Shown: piece by piece, positions 54,201-64,000 of the stretch
Layout: every line of letters starts with the position of its first letter
Position numbering within the stretch: position 1 is the first letter of the stretch
Origin: Rosa chinensis
Lineage: Eukaryota > Streptophyta > Magnoliopsida > Rosales > Rosaceae
Length of the DNA: 64,000 bases
Assembly (NCBI RefSeq): GCF_002994745.2
Contig: NC_037089.1
Coordinates: forward strand, 377,001-441,000
Reading direction: 5' to 3'
The notes under the pieces: model-generated
What the model was told of the DNA's origin: nothing
The model's input: only the letters and a program-made list of their open reading frames with translations
Databases searched by the model: none
Position numbers and translations under genes: made by a program

Positions 54201-54697
54201 AGTTTTTATTTTTATTTTTATATCAAATTTTACAGATATTTCTTCACTTTATCGGGGATATATCGCAAATATCTAATATATTGGGGATATTTGACTGTGT
54301 CGGAGAAATTTCGCAGAAACGGTAGAATATAAGATATTAACCCCCCAAGATATACCGGTCCGTCGAAAAAATGAGATATTGGGGGATATATCGAAAATAT
54401 AGCAGATATTTAAAACCTTGCATGGTACATACTCGAAAGAAAACGAAGAATACTAATGGTACTAGATTGATAGAAGACAAGCCCTCCGCCCTCCATTTCT
54501 GAAGGGAATCAGAAGAAAAGAGTTTGTGTTAACCGATCCCTGTGCAGTAATTAACGTTATAAAATGGCAAATTGGCAACTAATATTTTTTGTTTGTTTAT
54601 GGTCATAAAGGCCCATTGGTTGGTTGGGTTGTAGTTTATTTGGGCACTTTAAGTTGGTTGGTAACGGCTAGGCTGGGTCCTCCGGAAGGGGACGATG

Positions 54698-54720
54698 GAT
54701 GACGTTGCCCCAACGTCATC
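54698..54720. promoter_or_regulatory. Palindromic TGACG/CGTCA site upstream of DBR copy 5
   Basis: GATGACGTTG and CAACGTCATC form a perfect 10-bp inverted pair around CCC. It holds two opposed TGACG cores, as in as-1-like sites bound by TGA-class bZIP factors that mediate oxidative and xenobiotic responses. The distance to the ATG is about 1.2 kb, but only about 0.3 kb if the retro-insertion at 54771-55692 is removed. Confidence 0.5.
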
Positions 54721-54753
54721 TGAGTATGAAGTGTGAACATATTTTTCGATAGC

Positions 54754-55706
54754 AAAGTCGAAATGGAGTACCAAGATAAAAAAGTCAGAAAGTTTCTAGA
54801 GAGAGAGGGTCTACCTTCTCTCTAGAAATTTTGTCTAACCTAGCCACTATTTTGAGAGTCTACCGACCCCCATCTCTACCTCCATCTCCAACCCCACCCC
54901 TTCAATCCCGTCCATCCCCTCCACCCCTTCAATCACCTTCTTGTTCCTCTCTCTTCTCCACCCACTTCCCCCATCTATCATTTCTCTACCTCTCCACGCC
55001 ATACTGCTCTTACTGGCTTTATATTGATGAGAACTGCTCTCATCTTCACCGCCTTCACCCCATCTCTACCCCTTACTTTCCCCATCCCTACAACCCAATT
55101 ATGCTCATTTGTCACCGATTTTCTACTCCTGTAGTCCAGATCTACCTTTTAAACTGTCCATGTCCTATTTGGATGGAATTGGTTGCTAGTGCTTCCGAAT
55201 TTGCTTCGTTCTCCACCACCGCTAAACGAACTTACGCCTGTTAGCCAATTTTCGTTCTTCAATAGCGAGCGGCTCGATTTTCGCAATCACACTCTGCTAG
55301 GTTACTTGGTTTTTCTTGGGCATCTTTGAGCCCTGTGTGTAGTGTCCCAACCGATGTAGAAGGAAGCAGGATGGTGCTTTGGTGGCTGATACTCTTCAAG
55401 CAACGACATGGAGGTGGCGGCGGTAGTATTCTAGGGATGGAGCTGCTATTCTCTTGGTGGCTGCTAGCATTAGTTCTAGGGTTTTTCATTTTCAGTTATG
55501 GGCTTTCAAATTGTTTTTAGGCCAAGCCTGTCAGGGGCTTTAAATCTCTTTTGCTGGGTCTACGTGTATTATTTGCTGGGGCTATGTGTTTCTATTTGCC
55601 GGGGTCTTTGTACCTCTTGTATTGTGGTGTATCATTTGAGACATCTAATACAAACTTTATTTTCTTCGACAAAAAAAAAAAAAAAAAAAAAAGTCGAAAT
55701 GGAGTA
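54754..55706 (+). mobile_element. Poly(A)-tailed retro-insertion (LINE-derived or processed copy)
   Basis: The insert at 54771-55692 ends in a run of at least 20 A. It is flanked by a 17-bp perfect duplication AAAGTCGAAATGGAGTA (54754-54770, 55690-55706; the first As overlap the tail). These are hallmarks of target-primed reverse transcription. The body starts with a CT-rich leader, and the 3' part (CTTTGTACCTCTTGTATTG, then ACAAACTTTATTTTCTTCG) resembles a plant LINE tail. Open frames at 54831-55244, 55326-55520 and 55498-55707 have no recognised domain. It is either an internally deleted LINE or a retrocopy of an unknown transcript. Confidence 0.8.
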
Positions 55707-55788
55707 GCCATTCCAGTCCGCCAGCGATGCCCATAACTGGAATGCGTAACCATTCTGTCTTTTATCCATTTATTTCCATATAAATACA

Positions 55789-55796
55789 GCTGACTA
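55789..55796 (+). promoter_or_regulatory. TATA box of DBR copy 5
   Basis: TATAAATA lies about 150 bp before the ATG at 55940 and about 80 bp after the retro-insertion's right duplication. Confidence 0.6.
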
Positions 55797-55939
55797 CACA
55801 CGCGTACCAACAGCAACGACCAAAGCCTATCAGAAAAAAACAGCAACAACAAAAGCTATGCAATTTGATCACATCCTTAATTTGTAGTTTGTACTTTGTA
55901 TATACCATCTCGATCTCGATCTCAAGAGAAACTAGCTTA

Positions 55940-57891
<1,952 letters not shown>

Positions 57892-58935
57892 TCATGTCCT
57901 ATTCCTAACCTGTACGTGACCCTTGATTAATTTTCTGTACTATTAGCAGTTATCATATTGTGAAGGAGTGTGAGAGCTGTATCATTTTCATAATTATAGA
58001 TGTAAAAATATACATCTCCACCTCGTATGTATATTTGGAAGTTACTGCTACAGGTTTTGTGAGAGCTATGTTCCCTTTGAATAATACAATGTGTCTGGCC
58101 TTTGCAATTGGGGAAGTGGGGACTCTTTTAGAAATGCAGTTTTAATGAGGGAATTCTGATGATCATCCCGAGTAATGATCAAGTATCGATAACTGGTGTT
58201 CCAGTAGCTTAGCAAGCTGAATGGTCATAACAATCTCTATGTTTTAACAGTTTTACTATACTCTGTAATTTAGAAACTACAACTATTAAGTGAACAATCA
58301 AATGTCGCAAATCGCCGATCACACACGTGTAAGTGGAATAAAGGAAAGAGAGCACCTAATATCAGGTTAGAAATTGATCCAAAAAATAGTTATTACTTTA
58401 GAAAATGTAAAATTTTCCATTTCTAATCATTCAACAGGTAAAAAGAAGAAGATTTAGAGGATCCCCCTGAACTAAATCAAGAACAAACCGATTATCCAAA
58501 TCTTGCTCACTTATTAGAAACTATTGAAGCACATCTAACCAAAATTGGGTTAAAAGACTAGTCATTTTTGGTTAATAGGAGGAAGAAGATTTCAAAATGA
58601 AAGGCATGCATGCAAAAGGAAGTAAAGCCTGAAATCTGGGGAGGGAGTTAGTTTTGTAGCCGTCAGCAATTGATGGATGACATAAGCGACTACGTCATCT
58701 CTATGAAAGGGATGTTTGCAAAAAGGAAGGATGGCTGAGACCTGGGGAGGGAGGGAGGTAAAAGCAAGGGATGGATGACATAGGCGACTACCTCATCTCT
58801 ACTAGAGTATGTACGTTCTAATTGTTTGACCGTTCTAATTGTTTACCATAATTCGATCCCTGTGTCTCTTATTATGTATATAAATAGACGAATTGAACTA
58901 AGTTTTGTGAAACAGAGATCGAGAAGGAAATAGCA
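57892..58935. other. Spacer between DBR 5 and 6 with promoter-like motifs
   Basis: A G-box-like CACGTG lies at 58324-58329. Two imperfect copies of GGATGACATAxGCGACTAC, each followed by TCATCTCTA, are at about 58674-58704 and 58770-58800, inside a roughly 100-bp tandem duplication that also repeats GGGGAGGGAG. A TATA box (TATATAAATA) is at 58877-58886. The open frame 57960-58145 is not supported as a gene. Confidence 0.6.
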
Positions 58936-59147
58936 ATGGCGAGTGGTGTACGTGGAAAGAGAGCAAGTAGTAAGGAACAAGCAGGTGCTATTCAAAGACT
59001 ATGTCACCGGCTTCCCCAAAGAATCTAACATGCAATTGACCACTAGTACAACCACACTGAAGCTCCCACAAGGTTCCACTGGTGTTCTGGGCAAGAACCT
59101 CTACTTGTCCTGCGATCCTTATACTAAAGCCCATATGACCAAGGCTA
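58936..59147 (+). pseudogene. DBR copy 6: exon 1 fragment, frameshifted and cut by a copia element
   Basis: The ATG at 58936 is followed by a frame that does not read into the family sequence. The recognisable NKQVLFKDYVTGFPKESNM, TTLKLPQGSTGVLGKNLYL and SCDPYTKAHMTKA lies one frame away, so an indel separates start and body. The copia 5' LTR starts at 59148, within exon 1. The rest of the gene, if present, lies beyond the right end of the window. The retained promoter-like upstream region suggests it was once expressed. Confidence 0.88.
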
Positions 59148-59576
59148 TATTGAATTTGGCTTTAATTGAATAGGTGGATAAAAAGTTGATAAGCCCATTG
59201 TGAAGGTGACGTTGGCAAGAAACCTTAATTTATTAGGATATATATATATATATATATATATATGCATGCCTAGGTTAACTAGGGAGGATATATATATATG
59301 ATGCTGCCGCCAGAAAAAAAATAGAGAGAGAGGGAGAGTTAACCTAGTTATTAGGTTATTGGGATTTTGGATAGAGTTTATTCTAAAACTTAAATTGTAT
59401 TCTCTCCAAATTGATTATAGTGGAATTTCTCGCCGGCTCCGAAGTGGACGTAGCTCAATCACATTGATTGAGTGAACCACTATAAATTCTTGTGTTCTTG
59501 TGATTGCTTTTTTTCATTGTTTGGTCGCTCATCTAGTTCCATATCAATATTGTGTTTGTTACGCTTCCGCACAACA
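59148..59576 (+). repeat. 5' LTR of the copia element
   Basis: It begins TATTGAATTTGG, where TGTTG would be canonical, and ends CAACA at 59576. It is 429 bp with an internal TA microsatellite at about 59238-59263. The same start occurs at 63782. Confidence 0.85.
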
Positions 59577-59579
59577 AAC

Positions 59580-59591
59580 TGGCATCAGAGC
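59580..59591 (+). other. Primer-binding site of the copia element
   Basis: TGGCATCAGAGC matches, with one difference, the initiator-Met tRNA complement TGGTATCAGAGC typical of plant copia elements. Confidence 0.85.
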
Positions 59592-59631
59592 TCTGTATCT
59601 GAATTGGGAGTTGATTCATTGATTGGAAATC

Positions 59632-60528
59632 ATGGTTGACGAGAAAAAGAAAGGGACTGAGTCTTCAGGTTCTTCGCGTTGGTCGACTTCCAGGCCATCA
59701 ATTGGTAATGCCAAATTTGAAGTTGAAAAATTTAATGGCACCAACAATTTTGGCATGTGGCAGTGTGAGATGATGGATGTCTTGTGTCAACAAGAATTGG
59801 ATATAGCTCTGGAAGATAAACCTGCAGACATAGATGATATAGAGTGGGCGAGAATTAACAAGTGGGCTTGTGGTTCTATCAGAATGTGCCTTGCTAAAGA
59901 TCAGAAATTCTTTGTCATGAAAGAAACTTCTGCAAAAGCGTTGTGGAAGAAATTAGAAGACCAATATATAATCAAGAGTGCTGAAAATCAGTTTCACCTG
60001 AAGAGGCGGCTTTTTCGATTTAATTATCGACAGGGTGTTTCTGTGTCTGAACACATCAGTGATTTCAATAAGATACTTGCAGATTTGGCTAATTTGGATG
60101 TGAAAATTAGTGATGAGGATAAAGCGTTGTGTTTGCTAAATTCTCTTCCTGACGAGTATGAGCATTTGATTACAACTTTGTTGCATGGAAAGAATGATGT
60201 GAAATTTGATGATGTGTGTAATTCATTGATAAATAATGAGTGCAGAAAGAAAGAGAAGCAACTTCAGAATGTTTCAGGTGAAGCACTTATAGTAAGGGGC
60301 AGATCTGATGAGAGAAAACCTACTGGAAAAAGAGGTAAATCTCGTTCCAAGTCAAGAAGTAAATTTCCTGCAAAAGATGAGTGTGCTTTTTGTCGCAACA
60401 AAGGTCATTGGAAGAAAGATTGTCCTAAGTTGAAGAATAGAGACAAGAAGGATTCTGAAGTGAATGTTGTAAGAGATGATGAAGATGACGACTTTGATTT
60501 TGCTTTGAGTTGTTCATCAGCTTTTTGA
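59632..60528 (+). pseudogene. Copia Gag
   Basis: From the ATG at 59632 (MVDEKKKGTESSG) the protein has the UBN2/Gag domain (KFNGTNNFGMWQ, ALWKKLEDQY, LLNSLPDEYEHLI) and a CCHC zinc knuckle (CAFCRNKGHWKKDC). The frame closes at 60528 in a TTTTTGA context, while the protease continues one frame away, so a T-run indel has split Gag from Pol. Confidence 0.88.
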
Positions 60529-60907
60529 AGATTTTGAAGATTTTGAAGAAGATGAGATTGAGTTTGCTTTGGCTAGTTCATCTGCAGTTGGTTATTCTGA
60601 CAAGTGGATTATGGATTCAGGTTGTTCACATCATATGTGCCCTAATAGGGAATGGTTCTCTACTTTCAAGGAGTTGAATGGTGGAGTAGTTTTGATGGGA
60701 GACAACAGTCCTTGCAAAACAAGAGGGATTGGTACAATTCGTCTCAAGATGCATGATGGAGTAGTAAGAGAATTAACTAATGTCCGGTATGTTCCAAATT
60801 TGAAGAAAAATCTTATCTCTTTGGGAACTTTAGAATCAAAAGGGCACACAATTACATTGAAAAGTGGAGTTGCTAAAGTTGTCTCTGCTTGTGATGATGA
60901 GAGGTGA
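60529..60907 (+). pseudogene. Copia protease
   Basis: The active-site motif WIMDSGCSHHMC is intact, with the catalytic Asp kept. VRYVPNLKKNLISLGTL follows. The frame is lost at about 60900. Confidence 0.88.
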
Positions 60908-61978
60908 AAGGTTTAGAAATTTGTATTTTCTACAAGGGAGCACAATGACAAATGAAACAACAATATCTGAGACTACAGATGATGATGATGCAGACAATAC
61001 AAAATTATGGCATATGCGTCTTGGACATGCTAGTGAGAAAGCAATGCAGGGATTAGTGAAGCAAGGTCTATTGAAAGGTGTAAAGATAGGAAAATTAGAA
61101 TTTTGTGAACATTGTGTCTTGGGAAAACATACTAGAGTTAAATTTGGCACTGCAGTTCATCAGACTAAAGGTACTCTAGATTATGTTCACACTGATGTAT
61201 GGGGACCTACCAAAACTGCATCTTTGGGAGGTAAGCATTATTATGTCTCTTTTGTTGATGACTTCTCTAGAAGAGTATGGATGTACACCATGAAGCATAA
61301 AGATGAAGTCTTAGATATATTTGTGAAGTGGAAGAAGATGATTGAGACTCAGACCGGTCGAAAAATTAAGAGGCTCAGGTCAGATAATGGTGGTGAATAC
61401 AAATCTGATCCGTTCTTGAAACTATGTCAAGATGAGGGCATTGTGAGACACTTCACAGTTAGAGAGACACCACAACAGAAGGGGTAGCAGAGCGCATGAA
61501 TCAGATATTGGAGAAAATTCGATGTATGTTGTCTAATTCTGGATTAGGCAAAGAATTTTGGGCTGAAGCAGTTGTGTATGCAAGCCATCTCATTAATAGG
61601 TTACCTACTGCTGCACTTGAGAGAAAAACTCCCATGGAGGTATGGTCTGGTAAACCTGCTACTGATTATCATTATTTACATATTTTTGGTTGTCCTGCTT
61701 ATTTTCATGTCAGGGAAAGCAAGCTTGATCCAAGGGCCAAGAAAGCTATATTCTTGGGATTTAATGAGGGTGTTAAGGGATTTAAGCTTTGGTGTTCAGA
61801 TGTGAAGAAAGTTGTTGTAAGCAGAGATGTGACTTTTGATGAGGCTATTATGGTTGATCAGAACAAGCAGAAAAATTCTGAAGAGCAGAGAATGACCGTA
61901 GAGAGTTTGCAGCAGGTGGAGTTGAAGAAAAAAATGGTTGAAACTCCAATTGATCCAGTGAGTCCTAATGTTGATTAA
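60864..61978 (+). pseudogene. Copia integrase, frameshifted
   Basis: GAG pre-integrase/zinc part: LWHMRLGHASEKAM and CEHCVLGKHTRVKF. Core: DVWGP (first Asp), SDNGGEY (second Asp) and PQQKG, where a one-base loss at about 61480 throws the third catalytic residue (VAERMNQ) out of frame. The C-terminal part (61496-61978: TPMEVWSGKP, FGCPAYFHV, FLGF) is open to a TAA at 61976, after which the same frame continues to about 62150. Confidence 0.88.
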
Positions 61979-62202
61979 GGTGATTTAAATATTGAGGACA
62001 TGAGTATTGAAGTAGAGGCTCCAACCCAAGAGCCTACACAGCAAGATGGACCAATTGCAACTACAAAGGGAAAAAGGAATGCTCAAAAGCCAGCTTGGCT
62101 TAATGATATGGTGACTTATGCACTTCCAGTTACTGAAGAAGAATTCCTACTACTTAAGAAGAAGCTGTCATACATGCAGATTGTGTAGAATGGGAAAAAG
62201 CT

Positions 62203-63696
62203 ATGGGTGAGGAGATGAAGTCTCTTCACAAGAATAAAACATGGGAGTTGGTTCAGTTACCGCATGGGAAGAGAGCAATTGGTTGCAAGTGGGTGTTTGC
62301 TAAAAAGGAAGGATCACGGTTTAAGGCTAGATTGGTAGCTAAAGGCTACGCACAAAAAGAAGGAATTGACTACAATGAGGTATTTTCTCCTGTTGTTAAG
62401 CATTCTTCTATTCGTATTTTATTGGCCTTGGTTGCACAGTTTGATCTAGAGTTAGCACAGCTTGATGTAAAAACTGCTTTCTTACATGGTGAATTAAAAG
62501 AAGAGATATATATGACTCAGCCAGAAGGATTTAAAATTGCTGGTAAAGAAAATTGGGTATGCAAACTGCATAAATCATTGTATGGTTTGAAACAATCTCC
62601 AAGGCAGTGGTACAAGCGGTTTGATAAATTTATGTTCGGTCAGAAGTACACTCGGAGTCTTTATGATCCATGTGTTTATTTTCGCAAGCTACAGGATGGA
62701 ACCTTCATTTATTTGCTCTTATATGTTGATGATATGTTAATTGCATCTAAGAGCAAGGTGGAGATAAATAAATTAAAATCACAATTGAGTGGTGAATTTG
62801 AGATGAAGGACTTGGGAGAAGCTAAAAAGATTTTGGGCATGGAAATTGAAAGAGATAAATCAAGAGGCAAAGTTTGTTTGTCACAGAAGCAATATTTGAA
62901 GAAGGTACTGCATCGGTTTGGCATGAATGATAAATCTAAACCTGTAAATACACCTCTTGCCTCTCACTTTAAGCTTAAATCTACTATGTCTCCTAGCACA
63001 GATGATGATATGAAATATATGGCTAAAGTTCCTTATGCTAGTGCTGTTGGTAGCTTGATGTATTGTATGGTGTGTACTAGACCGGATATTTCACAGGCCT
63101 TAAGTGTGGTGAGCAGATATATGCATAACCCAGGTAAAGGTCATTGGCAAGCAGTGAAGTGGATTCTACGGTATATTCTTGGTACTGTGGATGTTGGATT
63201 AGTTTTTCAGCAAGATAAGACGAGTCAATGTGTTGTTGGATATGTGGAATCTGATTTCGCAGGTGATTTGGATAAGTGCCGATCTACTACAGCTTATGTG
63301 TTTACTCTTGCTAGTGGACCGGTGAATTGGAAGTCGAATTTGCAATCTACAATTGCTTTGTCGACTACAGAAGCTGAATATATGGCAGTAACAGAGGGTG
63401 CAAAAGAAGCAGTTTGGCTTCGTGGTTTGCTTGAGGACTTGGGAATTATTCAAGAATATGTGGATATTTTTTGTGACAGTCAAAGTGCTATTCATTTAGC
63501 AGAGAACCAAGTTACTCATGCTCGTACTAAACATATCAATGTCAAATTTCACAAGATTCGTCAGATGGTGGAGGATGGTGATGTTCAACTCCTCAAAATT
63601 GGAACTGCAGATAATCCTGCTGATATGTTGACAAAGTCAGTTCCATTGAGCAAGTTCAAGCATTGCTTGAACTTGATTGGTATTTGTAGAATTTGA
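62203..63696 (+). pseudogene. Copia reverse transcriptase and RNase H
   Basis: This 497-codon open frame opens inside the domain; the true upstream part (EAVIHADCVEWEKAM) precedes it in the same frame after a frameshift near 62160. RT motifs: GCKWVFAKKEG, RLVAKGYAQKEGIDY, DVKTAFLHGEL, QPEGF, SLYGLKQSPRQWY and LLYVDDMLI, the intact catalytic box. RNase H: ESDFAGDLDKCRSTT, LSTTEAEYMA and CDSQSAIHLA, then ADMLTK at the end. RT itself looks intact; the element as a whole is defective. Confidence 0.92.
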
Positions 63697-63767
63697 AATT
63701 CCCTACGGGGATGTCGGAGCGGCGATTGGTTTTGAAGTTCTATTTTGGAGAATTTACATCAAGTAAA

Positions 63768-63781
63768 GCCAAGGTGGAGAT
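63768..63781 (+). other. Polypurine tract of the copia element
   Basis: AAGGTGGAGATT, the conserved plus-strand primer of plant copia elements, directly precedes the 3' LTR start. Confidence 0.85.
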
Positions 63782-63869
63782 TATTGAATTTGGCTTTAAT
63801 TGAATAGGTGGATAAAAAGTTGATAAGCCCATTGTGAAGGTGACGTTGGCCAGAAACCTTTATTAATTA

Positions 63870-63904
<35 letters not shown>

Positions 63905-64000
63905 TGCCTAGGTTAACTAGGGAGGATATATATATATGCTGCTGCCGCCAGAAAAAAAATAAAGAGAGAGAGGGAGAGTTAACCTAATTATTAGGTTATT
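63782..64000 (+). repeat. 3' LTR of the copia element, first 219 bp
   Basis: It starts TATTGAATTTGG like the 5' LTR and matches it with a few substitutions and a longer TA repeat. It continues beyond the window. Confidence 0.88.

Larger units (their letters stand above)
53140..54420. repeat. Unclassified repeat-like insertion with an acidic Gly/Ser-rich open frame
   Basis: Similar direct sequences lie near the two ends: GAAAAAATGAGATATCGG at about 53161 and GAAAAAATGAGATATTGG at about 54365, each followed by ATATATCG repeats. The interior holds a minus-strand open frame (53582-53953) encoding DSDDAWSGTATP and GGEGGSGTGGGG stretches, with no family I can name. It also holds a minisatellite at 53985-54200. 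Its class is unknown. Confidence 0.4.
59148..64000 (+). mobile_element. Ty1/copia LTR retrotransposon (Tork/TNT1-like), 3' LTR runs off the window
   Basis: The order is 5' LTR (59148-59576), primer-binding site, gag, protease, integrase, RT, RNase H, polypurine tract and 3' LTR from 63782. Protease-integrase-RT order is diagnostic of copia. Motifs match TNT1-94-type proteins. The visible parts of the LTRs (about 220 bp) differ at several bases plus TA-repeat length, so the element is not very recent. The coding frame is broken at about 60510, 60900, 61480, 61976 and 62160. It sits in exon 1 of DBR copy 6. The target duplication could not be checked, since the right end is outside. Confidence 0.93.

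Noticed and set aside
54831..55244. 137-codon Pro/Ser-rich open frame as a host gene
   Set aside because: It lies wholly inside the poly(A)-tailed retro-insertion, is low complexity, and has no supported start.

Overview
This window is nuclear DNA from a flowering plant. It has intron-bearing genes with GT..AG introns, AT-rich intergenic DNA and dense nested transposons. The best recognised genes are a tandem family of NADPH-dependent alkenal double-bond reductases (DBR). The fourth of these closely resembles, from memory, the raspberry ketone/zingerone synthase of Rubus, so I infer a Rosaceae (probably Rosoideae) genome; no search was run.

Layout. 1-19383: a degraded Ty3/gypsy retrotransposon of the Tat type. 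It has gag, protease, RT, two RNase H domains and integrase on +, and an antisense intron-bearing plant-mobile-domain gene on - before the 3' LTR. It carries two nested insertions: a 2.5-kb solo LTR (7092-9596, duplicated site GATGC) between RNase H and integrase, and a 3.0-kb non-autonomous CACTA transposon (16237-19239, duplicated site TTG) inside the 3' LTR. The CACTA carries fragments resembling host genes ATG1 and RPN2. 19384-22725: AT-rich DNA with a probable decayed TIR element. 22807-24087: an intact single-exon F-box gene. 24088-38430: mostly transposon debris, including a Tourist-like MITE, a hAT MITE, a Pack-MULE with a FAR1-domain fragment, a Helitron carrying a plastid sigma-factor fragment, and a TIR element.

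38438-59147: six DBR-family copies, all on +. Five look intact (369, 354, 344, 345 and 348 codons). The sixth is a pseudogene with a frameshifted start, cut in exon 1 by a Ty1/copia element. The spacers hold twin MULEs nested in a MITE, RNase H remnants, a minisatellite and a poly(A)-tailed retro-insertion just upstream of copy 5. 59148-64000: the copia element (5' LTR, gag, protease, integrase, RT, RNase H, start of the 3' LTR), with several frame breaks.

The host functions are therefore protein-turnover adaptor (F-box) and reactive-carbonyl/phenylpropanoid double-bond reduction (DBR array). The DBR array shows birth-and-death evolution: tandem duplication, loss of one intron in copy 1, divergence of copy 2, retro-insertion in the copy 5 promoter and disruption of copy 6. 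The most unusual material is the set of three different DNA-transposon classes (CACTA, MULE, Helitron) that each carry host gene fragments within about 20 kb.
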